Assembly (NCBI RefSeq): GCF_000257645.1
Contig: NZ_AJHJ01000008.1
Coordinates: 62,001-126,000, forward strand
Length of the DNA: 64,000 bases
Source of the DNA: Serratia sp. M24T3
Lineage (GTDB): Bacteria > Pseudomonadota > Gammaproteobacteria > Enterobacterales > Enterobacteriaceae
Direction of reading: 5' to 3'
Shown: positions 50,496 through 59,918 of the stretch, one piece after another
How positions within the stretch are numbered: the first letter of the stretch is position 1
Layout of the letters: every line of letters begins with the position of its first letter
Notes under the pieces: model-generated
Told to the model about the DNA's origin: nothing
Seen by the model: the letters and a program-made list of their open reading frames with translations, nothing else
Database searches by the model: none
Program-made: the position numbers and the translations under genes

Positions 50496-53243
50496 TTAGC
50501 TACCTTGCTGCAGCAGTCTGGAGACAAAAGAATCAATCTGATTAATATTGTCTGAGATCATCAACACTTCACCTTCGGCGAGATGCTGTTCTAATTTTTC
50601 ACACAACTGCTTACCTGGTGTCAGGTTAAGCATGGCGAACACTCCCTTGAGCCGATGGGCAGTCTGGGAAAGCGATGTAAAATCACGACGTTGATTTTCA
50701 TTATACAGTTTCTCTAAATCTTCCGGTACTGTATCGACGAAAAGCGGGTAATAGTCGCTGGCGAGCAGCTGTTTAACATAGGCGTCGATCTCGTCTTCGC
50801 CGGTACCGGAACCTGTTTTACCGTAAGCTGAATTTTCAACGCTGTTCGGGTCGGAGTAAGTCACATTCTGCTCCGCCTCTTCCAGCAATTGTTGTTCAAT
50901 CAACAGTAAAGTTGCATCAATCAGGGCGCTGCCTATATTGTAATTGACGCGAATATAACGTTTTTCCAGTTTATGGAAGCCCAACTCATCGCTGGTGAGC
51001 AGCAGCGTAAAGCTATCGCTATTTTGTGCATTATCGGTCAATAATACATCATATTCACGCGTCGGTTGTCGTTCGTCGGCCACGATACAAATCGCACCAT
51101 AGGCACTCATCACCCGTGTAACAATTCCGCGAACTTCATCAGCGGTGATGTCCAGCAGCACGGTAACATCTTCCAGCAGACCTTCATCGGATGCTTCGGC
51201 CTCGGTATCGACTGCTTCCTGCGTTTGCTTGATACGTACCGTGTAGCGGGTGCCAATATCAATCTTACTGCGGATCTCCAGTTGGCCACCCAATTTTTTG
51301 CACAGTTGATTACAAAGATAGAAGGTCAATCCCGAGCCGTGGTTAAAACGGTCTACCAGCGTCTGACTCAGGAACGGATAGTTGAGATTGCTCAGCTCTT
51401 CTTTCGATATGCCACTGCCGGTGTCGGTAATGTGGAAAATCAACTGATCTGGATGCTCTGGGTCCTGTTCACTGGTCAGCGTGATTTTGCCAACAGAAGT
51501 GGCAACAATTGCGTAATCAAGCAGAAGAGAAAGGATCTTTTTCACTGCCGATGCATCGCCAAGGTAATGATTCTGCGGGTTCATCTCGAAATGATTCAGC
51601 AGCACCAGGCCTTTCTGGTTGATTTTTGGTAAGGCATCCATCAGCAATTCGTCAGTCAGCGTAGCAAGCGAATAACGCTGTGTCGCCGGCTGCCAGTCCT
51701 GGGTTTCCAGACGAGTGAGCTGAGTGATGTTATCCACCAGCGTCAGGGTATCTTTCGAACCATTAAGCAGCGTTTGTTCAAGTTTATATCGGTCGTCGGC
51801 GCTACCCGAAGCATGAAGTTTTTCCACTATGCCATGTAATTCAATCAACGGCTGATGCAACTCGATGCCCAGATTATGTAGCATTAGCTTGCGTGCCTGA
51901 AGGTTTCTTTCGTGCTCGCGGCGTGCCTGTTGAAGCGTTTTGTTGACCATCGCCTCTTTATCCTGATCGTGCATCAGGAACAGGTAGGTATCTGGCGCTA
52001 TCTGGCTGCGCACCATTCTGATTTCATAAACTTCATTATTTACCGTCGCCTGAATTACCCCGTGGTGCTCCTCGGCCATGTTGGCAATCTTGTCGAGGCT
52101 GAGATGTGGCAATAGCTGTTCGGCAATCTTGTTGCTGACCACCACGCTGTGGCTGCTGAAGTTGTAAATCAACAGTCCAACGGACAGGTTGGAAATAATC
52201 TCCTGATTCAATGCCTGCTGGGTGTGCAGCTGGTGTGCCAGGTTCTCGCTAGGGCGGATAAATTTATGACGGATCAGATAAATACCGACCATCGCCATGC
52301 CGAGCAGAATGAGGTTTACCAGAATTAACCAGAAATTGTTGTGCAATAGATCGACGATCAGAGCAATCAACGGGATTCGATAGGTCAGATTCAGCGGAGA
52401 ATTGCTTAGCGGTGCTGTCAGGTAAATCGACCAGTCGTGCAGGGTCACAGTGCTGCCCGCGTTGGGGTCTTGCGGCGCATCGCCTTCGTTGACTGTGTCA
52501 TTGTTGCTGGTCAGCTGGAAATTGTCCCTTGCGAGATTACCAGGGACTAAATCGCTCATAGGCAGATCAAAAGCGATTACCGTCGCCAGATTGCCAGGGT
52601 TATTGAAGGTGGTACGCAGCGAGAAGAAGTAATCGTTGGAATTTCGCTGCTTGCGCAGGTTGGAGTAACTTTCACGCTCGTCCAGCGTATTGGCCTGTTG
52701 CAGCATTTCTGCGCGACGGGCCTGCAATCCCGCATAAAAATAGTTTTCTTTTAGCCTAGAGTCTTGCTGCTGCAACGGCTGAGTAGTCACCATCATCAGG
52801 CTGTTGTCTTGCCCATTGAGATAATACAGGGTGTAAGGCTGGTTTTTAGCGCCCCACTGGTCATCGAGAAAATTGGAAATCTTGAGTGTGAGATCAAGCG
52901 TGGCCGCGTCATGGGTGCCATAAATTACCGCATCGGTTTTCTTGTGCGGCTTATTAATGAAAAACATGTCCTGACGCAGCTTCACTTCCTGCACGTTTGG
53001 CGGAATTTGTGCCAGTGGCTGACCTGTATAATTATCGTAAATCTGGTAGGTCAGGTAACGATAATGATCGACGCGCTTTTGCAGGCGTTCGGCAGTGTAT
53101 TGCACAGTGTGCAGTCTGTCGCTCAAATAGGCATTGGTATAGTTATAGCCATACAGGCCCAGGCCGATTGCCAACAGCAAAATGAAGACCCAAAATGATC
53201 GCGTAATATTGGCCGAATTCAGCGATAAATATTTACTTGGCAT
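50496..53243 (-). CDS. rcsD: Rcs phosphotransfer protein RcsD
   Basis: An inner-membrane intermediate (915 residues) between RcsC and RcsB. Two transmembrane helices (about 16-34 and 308-330) enclose a periplasmic region; a degenerate kinase-like core follows, with DTGSGISKEE and GSGLTFYLC but no functional H-box. Next is the ABL domain and the C-terminal HPt domain with the phosphorylated histidine H863 (TAHRLKGVFAML). It is about 25 residues longer than E. coli RcsD. rcsB follows four bases after the stop, so the pair is co-transcribed, with an additional rcsB promoter usually lying inside rcsD. Confidence 0.96.
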   Translation of the reverse strand: MPSKYLSLNSANITRSFWVFILLLAIGLGLYGYNYTNAYLSDRLHTVQYTAERLQKRVDHYRYLTYQIYDNYTGQPLAQIPPNVQEVKLRQDMFFINKPHKKTDAVIYGTHDAATLDLTLKISNFLDDQWGAKNQPYTLYYLNGQDNSLMMVTTQPLQQQDSRLKENYFYAGLQARRAEMLQQANTLDERESYSNLRKQRNSNDYFFSLRTTFNNPGNLATVIAFDLPMSDLVPGNLARDNFQLTSNNDTVNEGDAPQDPNAGSTVTLHDWSIYLTAPLSNSPLNLTYRIPLIALIVDLLHNNFWLILVNLILLGMAMVGIYLIRHKFIRPSENLAHQLHTQQALNQEIISNLSVGLLIYNFSSHSVVVSNKIAEQLLPHLSLDKIANMAEEHHGVIQATVNNEVYEIRMVRSQIAPDTYLFLMHDQDKEAMVNKTLQQARREHERNLQARKLMLHNLGIELHQPLIELHGIVEKLHASGSADDRYKLEQTLLNGSKDTLTLVDNITQLTRLETQDWQPATQRYSLATLTDELLMDALPKINQKGLVLLNHFEMNPQNHYLGDASAVKKILSLLLDYAIVATSVGKITLTSEQDPEHPDQLIFHITDTGSGISKEELSNLNYPFLSQTLVDRFNHGSGLTFYLCNQLCKKLGGQLEIRSKIDIGTRYTVRIKQTQEAVDTEAEASDEGLLEDVTVLLDITADEVRGIVTRVMSAYGAICIVADERQPTREYDVLLTDNAQNSDSFTLLLTSDELGFHKLEKRYIRVNYNIGSALIDATLLLIEQQLLEEAEQNVTYSDPNSVENSAYGKTGSGTGEDEIDAYVKQLLASDYYPLFVDTVPEDLEKLYNENQRRDFTSLSQTAHRLKGVFAMLNLTPGKQLCEKLEQHLAEGEVLMISDNINQIDSFVSRLLQQGS

Positions 53244-53264
53244 GGTGGTGAGGCTTTTCCTTGA

Positions 53265-54431
53265 TTAGCGCGTTACGGCGCGGGCACTGGCGGTAACCAG
53301 CAGCATCAGCGCAGCAACGAAACTTAATGCAATCGACAAACTGAATACTTGAGCAATAAAGCCAACCAGAGCCGGGCCGGCTAAAATTCCGGCATAACCC
53401 AGCGTGGTGACCGACGCAATTGCCAGATTGGCTGGCATGGTTTTTTGATTTCCGGCGGCGCTGAACATAATAGGCACCAGATTCGAAGCGCCAAAACCGA
53501 CCATAACAAAACCCACCGCCACAGCATAGAGACTATCTACGGCCACGGAAAGCAGTAGCCCTGCGCAGGCAAGAAGGCTGCCGAAAAATAGCACTTTGAA
53601 GCGACCGAAATAGTTAACTACTTTATCGCCGGAAAGGCGGCCAATGGTCATTGCTACCGCAAACAGGGTATAACCTATCCCCGCATGATGTGGACTGACC
53701 GCGCGTTCGCTGGTTAAAAATAGTGCGCTCCAGTCAAGCATCGCGCCTTCGGTCATAAACATCACGAAACACAGCAGTCCGAGGAAGATTACCCAGCCTC
53801 GCGGTAGCACCAGCATGGGATCGCCTTGCTTGCTGCGAGTATCTTGCCAGAGATGCCTGCTGACCGCGAACAGCGTAATTAGCGTCACCGCGATCACCAC
53901 AAGGCTGGCGATAAACGGCGTAAAGCTCAACGATAACAGACCGCTTACTGCCAATGCGCCCAGAATGCAGCCGATACTGAAGAATCCGTGAAAGCCTGAC
54001 ATCATTGCACGGCCGCTGGCTTTCTCGACAACCACGGCGTGGACGTTCATCGCCACGTCAACCATGCCCATCGCCACGCCGAACAGCAATAATGCCAGTG
54101 CCATACCAGCGGTTGTGTCCATCAAGGTCAGCAGCGGAAGGTCTATGCAGATAAGCACGAGTGCCAGAATGATCACCGCTTTGCAGCCAAGTTTTCCGGT
54201 CAGCATGCCGGTTAAAGGCATCGAAAAGGTTGAACCCGCGCCGAGGCACAGTAATAGTAGCCCCAGCGTGCCGTCGCTAATATCAAGGCGCGTTTTAACG
54301 AACGGCACCAGCGGCGCCCAGGCCGACATGGCGAATCCGGAAAGTAAAAAGATAATACGGGTCGACATCTGTTGGGCTCGGCCCGGTCTGGCTGCTGGCT
54401 TGGCTAGCGCTATCGTCGATTCGGCTGGCAT
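53265..54431 (-). CDS. MFS transporter, YbjJ-like
   Basis: A 388-residue membrane transporter with about twelve helices. Typical features are an early SGFAMSAWAPLVPFVKTRL segment, a glycine-rich helix GMVDVAMNVHAVVVE with HGFFSIGCILGA, and TTLGYAGILAGPALVGFIA near the end, which together resemble the YbjJ/FucP-like branch. Substrate is unknown. The N-terminal 25 residues are rich in alanine and proline and precede the first helix. It is 21 bases beyond the rcsD start on the same strand, but is not a known part of the Rcs system. Confidence 0.8.
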   Translation of the reverse strand: MPAESTIALAKPAARPGRAQQMSTRIIFLLSGFAMSAWAPLVPFVKTRLDISDGTLGLLLLCLGAGSTFSMPLTGMLTGKLGCKAVIILALVLICIDLPLLTLMDTTAGMALALLLFGVAMGMVDVAMNVHAVVVEKASGRAMMSGFHGFFSIGCILGALAVSGLLSLSFTPFIASLVVIAVTLITLFAVSRHLWQDTRSKQGDPMLVLPRGWVIFLGLLCFVMFMTEGAMLDWSALFLTSERAVSPHHAGIGYTLFAVAMTIGRLSGDKVVNYFGRFKVLFFGSLLACAGLLLSVAVDSLYAVAVGFVMVGFGASNLVPIMFSAAGNQKTMPANLAIASVTTLGYAGILAGPALVGFIAQVFSLSIALSFVAALMLLVTASARAVTR

Positions 54432-54516
54432 CTGGTCGTCAATCCTTTGTTATTGTTCTTGGAAGTCCATTTGCAGGAGATAACGAATATTTGTCGATAA
54501 ACGGCTATCATTCAAT

Positions 54517-54545
54517 AAAAAAAGCCAGTTTTGGGTAAAACTGGC
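54517..54545 (-). terminator. Terminator downstream of the Sel1/DUF4034-type gene
   Basis: GCCAGTTTT (54524-54532) and AAAACTGGC (54537-54545) form a perfect stem, with seven A residues on the plus strand at 54517-54523 giving a T-run in minus-strand transcripts. Confidence 0.9.
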
Positions 54546-54591
54546 CGCATATTCTAACAGATAGCTTCGGGCAGTGTTATTTCCGATCGTC

Positions 54592-56619
54592 CTAATCTGC
54601 CTGCTGTGTCACGGATTCTTCATCGGGCAAAGTCGGTGCCTTGCTTAGTCGATAAGGCGCGGTAAAGTCTGCGCCATCGACTTTGCGTTTGTCTTGCCAC
54701 AGGCTCATGCGCGCGCGAAGTGAACCCTCCAGCTGTGTCAGGGCATGGCGGGCAACGTCTGATTCAGGATTTAGCTCAAGCACGAAATTCATCAACTGCC
54801 AGGCAATATATTTATTCTTCTTGCAGCTGATGCCCTGCATGTAAGCCATGCCGAGAGTATATGCCGCTTCGAAACGCTCGGAATGGCTGGTCTGAGCCAA
54901 AATTGCAGGCAAATCGATTTCCACCGCCTGACGTTTGTCTGCATCCGGCCCGAGATCCAGCGCACAGCTTGCACGCCAGTAGTCCGCCGAAGGGTGACCC
55001 GCATCGCTGGCGCGCTGATACCACTGCATCGCCTGCTGATAATCCACTTCGCCGCCGAGGCCTTCGCGCAGGGCATTGGCGCAGCTGAACATTGCCGGTA
55101 CCAGACCTGAACGCGCTGCGCTTAACACACAGTCGAGGGCATTGCTGTCATTATGTAAAGCTTCCGGGACATCCTGGTGCCAGGCATTACGATAAAAGAA
55201 GAACAGTTCATAGCTGTGAATTGCGCTGCCACGACGCGCCATTTCGGTCATCAGAAAATGTGTCGCGTCGAGGTCATCATTAATAGCCATGTCGTGGGCC
55301 AGCACCAGTAAGTCTTTACTCACTGACTCGGTAGACTGTTGCTGCTTCATGAGAGACCAGGCGCAATCCATTAACCCGTTGCTCAAGGCAGGATCGCAAG
55401 GCAGACCGTAAAGTCCGTAATTAACCGCAGCGGCGGCAAAAGCGGTCAGCAGTGGATCATCGGCGCGATTGATGGCGCGGACAAGCAGTGATGTCAGCAC
55501 CGATAGGCCCTGCAGCTGCTCATTCGCCAGCACGGCGCGCGAGATAAACAGCGCGGCAAACTTACCCGGCATAGCGTCGGGAGCAACGGCAAACAGCTCG
55601 GCATAAACCTGTAACCCGGCGCTGTCGTCATCTTGCCAATAGGCGATACAGGTCCCGGCGAGATTTAACAATGCGATACGTGTAGCCGGCTCGAGGGGCT
55701 GAGCCAACAGTGCCGTTAATTGCTGCTGTAATTTTTCGGCCCGAGGGGACTCGCGATCGGCTATTTCACCGGCCAGGGCGTCGAGCAGGGCATTGGCGCG
55801 GAACTGATTACGCTCGTCATCGCTAAATTCTGCGCACATCGGGCCTTCGATAATCTGATTTTGCTGCTCTTCGCCGCCGCCCCAATAGCTTGAATGGAAC
55901 AGCAGATAGGACTCCATACTGCCGACATCGCTGTGACGCACCGACATCGCCATACGCAGCCAATAATCCAGCGCATCTTCCTGGTCACGGCGAGTTTGTT
56001 GCAGCGCCGAGGGCAACTGTTGCGGCCAATGGGTCGCCGGGGCAACACCTAATTCATAGAGATAAGCGGCACCCTGATGCCAAACCGGGCTGTCTTTGAT
56101 ATTAAACTGCTCGTGCAAAGGTTTGGGTGATTGACCGACAAACAATGCGCGCAGCCAGTAAGGTTCGCCAAATCCGCCAGCAAGATTCATCATGTGTCTG
56201 AAAGCATGGGTAGGGCGCGGGTGGCAGGCAATAGCATTAAGGAAAGAAAGTACTGCATAGTCACAGCACAGTTGCGCGCCAAGCCATTGTGAATCTTCTA
56301 CTTCGTGCTCTGGCCCTTTACCTCGGCGGATAACCCACGCCTGCTCGTGCCAGAACATCCCCATCAGGCAGTGGACGTGATAGCTGGTCGGGCACTGTTG
56401 CACCCAGTCATTAAGAATTTCCAGCCGCTGGTGGGCGTTTTCGTCCTTGGAGAATAGGGTGTCGGGATGCATGATTAAACCATAAGCGTTGCCTGCTTCA
56501 GTCTGGTTCTGCCAACCGCGCATTTGTGACAACAGCCACTCGTCTAATTTCAGGAAACGGCGGGTTGCCAGAAGCATTTGTGCCTTGGCGATGTTGTCTT
56601 GCTTGTCCGGTTGTTGCAT
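54592..56619 (-). CDS. Large Sel1-repeat / DUF4034-like protein of unknown function
   Basis: A soluble 675-residue protein without signal peptide or membrane helix. The N-terminal half (WLLSQMRGWQNQTEAGNAYGL, MGMFWHEQAWVIRRG) resembles the DUF4034 type found with Sel1-like repeats; near residues 530-620 the pattern GEVDYQQAMQWYQRASDAGHPSADY is a clear Sel1 repeat, with a second at AAYTLGMAYMQGI. Helical repeats suggest a scaffold or protein-protein contact role. An AAGGA motif six bases before the ATG at 56619 decides the start over a GTG five codons earlier. It lies between a YbjJ-type MFS and micF/ompC. I do not recognise a named gene. Confidence 0.75.
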   Translation of the reverse strand: MQQPDKQDNIAKAQMLLATRRFLKLDEWLLSQMRGWQNQTEAGNAYGLIMHPDTLFSKDENAHQRLEILNDWVQQCPTSYHVHCLMGMFWHEQAWVIRRGKGPEHEVEDSQWLGAQLCCDYAVLSFLNAIACHPRPTHAFRHMMNLAGGFGEPYWLRALFVGQSPKPLHEQFNIKDSPVWHQGAAYLYELGVAPATHWPQQLPSALQQTRRDQEDALDYWLRMAMSVRHSDVGSMESYLLFHSSYWGGGEEQQNQIIEGPMCAEFSDDERNQFRANALLDALAGEIADRESPRAEKLQQQLTALLAQPLEPATRIALLNLAGTCIAYWQDDDSAGLQVYAELFAVAPDAMPGKFAALFISRAVLANEQLQGLSVLTSLLVRAINRADDPLLTAFAAAAVNYGLYGLPCDPALSNGLMDCAWSLMKQQQSTESVSKDLLVLAHDMAINDDLDATHFLMTEMARRGSAIHSYELFFFYRNAWHQDVPEALHNDSNALDCVLSAARSGLVPAMFSCANALREGLGGEVDYQQAMQWYQRASDAGHPSADYWRASCALDLGPDADKRQAVEIDLPAILAQTSHSERFEAAYTLGMAYMQGISCKKNKYIAWQLMNFVLELNPESDVARHALTQLEGSLRARMSLWQDKRKVDGADFTAPYRLSKAPTLPDEESVTQQAD

Positions 56620-57056
56620 GCGATTCCTTGTCACCTGATCAATAGTCGAAATGTGCCAGTGTAGCGACCCTCGAAGCTCGCCACAGCGGGATTGGTCTTA
56701 TAGTAACGGAATCTGCAATCACCTTCTTGGTTAACTGACAACAGAATTTGGAAAAAACGTGGAGGTTAAAGGCATTTCATTAATAAGGTTAAACAATAAA
56801 TAAAAACCTTACTGACTGTATGTTAAATCAACCACCAATAACTAAATCGCTGTTTTATATTATTGATTTAAATATTGACTATTAAAGAATTGTCATAAAT
56901 GGTTGGGTGTTTATACCAAAGATATATTTTAAAACTGATAAATAATGAGCTTAATTCGTGCCGTGAAATAAATGGCTATTTAGAGAACTCAGATTTTTCA
57001 AGAAGGTTGAGTAAAGGGTGGGGTAATAACCATTATAAACTACAGCACTAAATGCA
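56620..57056. other. AT-rich region between the Sel1-type gene and micF
   Basis: About 430 bases, AT-rich, with the promoter of the Sel1-type gene expected at its left end. No ORF or RNA that I can support. Confidence 0.4.
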
Positions 57057-57138
57057 AAAAAAACCGGCCATAAGGCCGGCTGTTGTGTCCAAAAACAGGG
57101 GATAATGAAAGTAATAAATAACAAATAATGATGATAGC
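57057..57138 (-). ncRNA. micF: MicF antisense small RNA
   Basis: An 82-nt RNA divergent from the OmpC-type porin, the known location of micF. The 5' end reads GCTATCATCATTA, the conserved seed that pairs with the ompF leader; the next part (TTATTTATTAC, TCATT) also follows E. coli MicF. The central loop region differs, and the 3' end is a GC-rich terminator hairpin (AGCCGGCC/GGCCGGTT) ending in a run of T. A perfect TATAAT -10 box lies on the minus strand at 57146-57151, seven bases before the start; the -35 is poor, as expected for an activator-dependent (OmpR) promoter. Hfq-type binding would use the T tail. Confidence 0.9.
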
Positions 57139-57300
57139 GGGATTGATTATAGAGCAAAGCCCAGATTTTGATTTATCACTTAGTGCGTTTTACATTGCCT
57201 TCATCTTACTGATTTTAATGGTTTAATATTTATTTTAGCGATAAGTGCCTTATTTTTTTTATTTACACTGCTGACAAAAGTTCAGAGAAATACAATATTT

Positions 57301-57434
57301 GTTACATTTACTTATTAATATGAAACACTATCACTAATTCAGTATCATTTTCTTTATGGATTAATACAGATAAATCCTGAGAATAGGCTTGTCTGTCGAG
57401 TACAACAATTTTTTCACATTCGTAAACTTATAAT
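57301..57434 (+). promoter_or_regulatory. Porin promoter with OmpR-like sites
   Basis: TATAAT at 57429-57434 with a weak -35 (CAATTT, 57406-57411) fits an OmpR-dependent promoter. GTTACATTTACTTATT at 57301-57316 and TTTTCACATTCGTAAAC at 57411-57427 resemble OmpR F/C-type sites. Assignment is by eye. Confidence 0.45.
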
Positions 57435-57474
57435 CCAGTGGCGGCAACTCGACACCTATAATGAGGATAGATAA

Positions 57475-58596
57475 ATGAAACTTCGCGTTCTTTCACTTGT
57501 GATCCCTGCGATATTATTCGCAGGTGCGTCAAGTGCGGCAGAAATCTACAACAAAGACGGCAATATATTAGATCTGAACGGTAAAGTAGACGCAGAGCAT
57601 TATTTCTCAAAAAATGACGGTGTCGATGGCGACCAGTCCTATTTGCGTTTTGGCTTCGATGGTCAGACAAAGATCAGCGATCAACTTACTGGTTATGGCC
57701 AGTGGGAGTATCAGGCAGCATTAAACTCTGCCGAAGAAGAAGGTACTGCCAATAGCTATACCCGTGTAGGTTTCGCCGGTCTGAAATTCGGCAATTGGGG
57801 TTCACTGGATTACGGCCGTAACTACGGCGTGCTGTATGACATCGGTTCATGGACTGACGTCCTGCCAGAGTTCGGGGGTGACACTTACACCCCTGATAAC
57901 TTTATGGAACAGCGCGGCAACGGTATGCTGACCTATCGCGCTACCGACTTCTTTGGTCTGATCAAAGGGCTGAACATTGCTCTGCAGTATCAGGGTAAAA
58001 ATGACAACCCGGGCGGTGAATCCTCAGGTCGTTCTGCTCAGGCAGCAAACGGCGACGGTTACGGTATGTCTGCAACTTATGACCTGGGAATGGGCATCAG
58101 TGCAGCAGCTGCTTACACCAGCTCCAAGCGCACCACCGATCAAAACGAGCTGGACTATGGCGATGGCAACCGCGCCAAGGCCGGTAGCCTGGGTCTGAAA
58201 TATGATGCCAACAATGTTTATCTGGCAGCGATGGTGACTCGTACCAAGGATTTGACCCGCATTGGCGATGATTCAGACGATCTCGACGGCTTTGCCAACA
58301 AAGCGACTAACTTTGAGGCGGTTGCACAGTACCAGTTCGACAGCGGCCTGCGCCCATCGTTGGCGTTCCTGCAATCGCGCGGTAAAGGCATTAACAGTGA
58401 TGTTGCGGGGGGTACCAACTATGGTACTCAGAATATCGAGAAATATATCGATATCGGCACTTACTACTACTTCAACAAAAACATGTCTACCTTCATCGAC
58501 TATAAACTTAACTTGATGAAAACCAATGATTTCACAGACGCTACGGGCATTAATACCAAAGACGTTGTAGCGGTAGGCCTGATTTACCAGTTCTAA
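57475..58596 (+). CDS. ompC: OmpC-type general porin
   Basis: A trimeric 16-strand outer-membrane porin of 373 residues. The signal peptide ends in ASSA with mature [23 protein letters not shown]. The constriction loop L3 is marked by [17 protein letters not shown], and the sequence ends LIYQF with the terminal phenylalanine for BAM-dependent assembly. It lies beside micF and near rcsDB, the OmpC locus, although sequence alone does not rule out other porin names. GAGGATAG precedes the ATG. The 3' untranslated region holds short tandem repeats before a terminator. Confidence 0.92.
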   Translation: MKLRVLSLVIPAILFAGASSAAEIYNKDGNILDLNGKVDAEHYFSKNDGVDGDQSYLRFGFDGQTKISDQLTGYGQWEYQAALNSAEEEGTANSYTRVGFAGLKFGNWGSLDYGRNYGVLYDIGSWTDVLPEFGGDTYTPDNFMEQRGNGMLTYRATDFFGLIKGLNIALQYQGKNDNPGGESSGRSAQAANGDGYGMSATYDLGMGISAAAAYTSSKRTTDQNELDYGDGNRAKAGSLGLKYDANNVYLAAMVTRTKDLTRIGDDSDDLDGFANKATNFEAVAQYQFDSGLRPSLAFLQSRGKGINSDVAGGTNYGTQNIEKYIDIGTYYYFNKNMSTFIDYKLNLMKTNDFTDATGINTKDVVAVGLIYQF

Positions 58597-58610
58597 GCAT
58601 TGCCTTTTAC

Positions 58611-58654
58611 AGACACAGATACAAAGACACAGACAGAAAAGACATAGATAGAAA
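58611..58654 (+). repeat. Short tandem repeat after the porin gene
   Basis: About three degenerate 14-15-base units beginning AGACAYAGA and ending in AAA (starts at 58611, 58625 and 58640) lie between the ompC stop and its terminator. Confidence 0.7.
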
Positions 58655-58656
58655 AG

Positions 58657-58683
58657 ACGCAGCCCTGGGGTTGCGTTTTTTTT
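58657..58683 (+). terminator. Terminator of the porin gene
   Basis: ACGCAGCC pairs with GGTTGCGT (one G-U) and is followed by a run of T residues. It also separates the porin from the convergent TetR gene. Confidence 0.9.
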
Positions 58684-58700
58684 GCCGTTGGGCCGCTTAG

Positions 58701-59294
58701 TCAGGCTGTTGCAGACCACTGCTCGAGCAGCAAACATAGCATTTGCTGTAAAAGTTGCGTCGCCTTGACAGCGTCGTTCTCCATTTGTGCCTTCACGATT
58801 GCTCCATCAATCAATAGCGCAGCACTCTCGGCTATCTGATTTTTATCTGAGAATTCCTTAAAATATCCGGCTATCACGTCGACCATGTCTTTTTTGTGCG
58901 CTACTGAAATCTTCAATACTTCAGGAAGGGCATCACCATATTCCAGACTGCTATTGATAAAGGCACAGCCGCGATAGTCCCCACGCGTGAACCATTCCAG
59001 CAAAGTTGCCGCTAATGCAGCTGGAAAAGGAATTGCTGTCGATGTCTTCTCACGCAAAGTTTCACTAAACCAGCATATCCAGCGCTGGTGGCGATAGTCT
59101 AGAAAGGCCAGAACCAGGGCTGATTTACTCGGATAGTGCCGGTAAAACGTGACCTTGGTGACACCCGCCTGTTTGATAATTAAATCAATACCGGTAGCGC
59201 GAATACCGTCGCGATAAAACAGGTCATGGGCAGTGTGCAGGATCCGCTCGCGCGCGGCGAGTGAAGTGGTTGCAGGAGAGGGCCGCATTTCCAT
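58701..59294 (-). CDS. TetR-family transcriptional repressor
   Basis: A 197-residue regulator. Residues about 10-60 form the TetR helix-turn-helix (ARERILHTAHDLFYRDGIRATGIDLI, then TKVTFYRHYPSK); the rest is an all-helical ligand-binding domain. The ATG at 59294 has AGGA six bases upstream; a TTG further up is less likely. Divergent from an NTF2-like gene, with two matching palindromes between them, so it most likely represses itself and that gene. The ligand is unknown. Confidence 0.88.
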   Translation of the reverse strand: MEMRPSPATTSLAARERILHTAHDLFYRDGIRATGIDLIIKQAGVTKVTFYRHYPSKSALVLAFLDYRHQRWICWFSETLREKTSTAIPFPAALAATLLEWFTRGDYRGCAFINSSLEYGDALPEVLKISVAHKKDMVDVIAGYFKEFSDKNQIAESAALLIDGAIVKAQMENDAVKATQLLQQMLCLLLEQWSATA

Positions 59295-59336
59295 AAAGCA
59301 TCCTGTTGGCAAGTCGATTGGTTAATAGTTAATACA

Positions 59337-59356
59337 TGTAGACAGCTTTGTCTACA
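59337..59356. promoter_or_regulatory. TetR operator, copy 1
   Basis: TGTAGACA-N4-TGTCTACA, perfectly symmetric, 43 bases upstream of the TetR gene. Its centre is 37 bp from copy 2. Confidence 0.82.
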
Positions 59357-59373
59357 TCGGCTAGTGTGACAGA

Positions 59374-59393
59374 AGTAGACAGAGTTGTCTACG
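59374..59393. promoter_or_regulatory. TetR operator, copy 2
   Basis: GTAGACA-N4-TGTCTAC (59375-59392) repeats the copy 1 sequence. It overlaps a candidate -35 (TTGTCT, 59385-59390) for the NTF2-like gene, with CATTAT 16 bases downstream as -10, so bound repressor would block polymerase. Confidence 0.78.
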
Positions 59394-59432
59394 TAAGGTG
59401 CAGAAGCATTATCTATTAAAAGTGAGGAAATA

Positions 59433-59918
59433 ATGACCGATAACAACAGTTCAAATGTGAAAAAACCACTACCGCCCTTTACGCGAGAAAGCGCCGCCGA
59501 AAAAGTTCGCCTTGCCGAGGATGCCTGGAATAGCCGTGACCCACAGCGTGTCAGTCAGGTTTACTCTGTTGATACCCGTTGGCGCAACCGCAGTGAGTTT
59601 GTCAGCGGTCAATCAGATGTGGTGGAGTTCTTGCAGCGAAAATGGGCGAAAGAGTTGGATTATCGACTGATTAAAGAGCTTTGGGCTTTTGATGGCGAGC
59701 GTATTGCTGTGCGCTTTGCTTACGAATGGCACGACGACTCGGGTAATTGGTTCCGCAGCTTTGGTAACGAAAACTGGGCATTCAATGAACAGGGATTAAT
59801 GTACGAGCGCCACGCCTGTATTAACGATTTACCGATTAAAGAATCAGATCGTAAATTTAACTGGCCGCTGGGGCGTAGACCCGACGATCATCCGGGTCTT
59901 GGTGAGTTAGGTTTTTAA
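59433..59918 (+). CDS. NTF2-like / DUF1348 family protein
   Basis: A 161-residue soluble protein of the SnoaL/NTF2-like DUF1348 family. Diagnostic segments are [32 protein letters not shown] and the very conserved C-terminus [18 protein letters not shown]. Family members are often paired with TetR regulators and may act on small reactive or aromatic compounds, but no reaction is established. GAGGAAATA gives a good ribosome site. The stop abuts the stop of the convergent AraC-type gene with no bases between. Confidence 0.86.
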   Translation: MTDNNSSNVKKPLPPFTRESAAEKVRLAEDAWNSRDPQRVSQVYSVDTRWRNRSEFVSGQSDVVEFLQRKWAKELDYRLIKELWAFDGERIAVRFAYEWHDDSGNWFRSFGNENWAFNEQGLMYERHACINDLPIKESDRKFNWPLGRRPDDHPGLGELGF

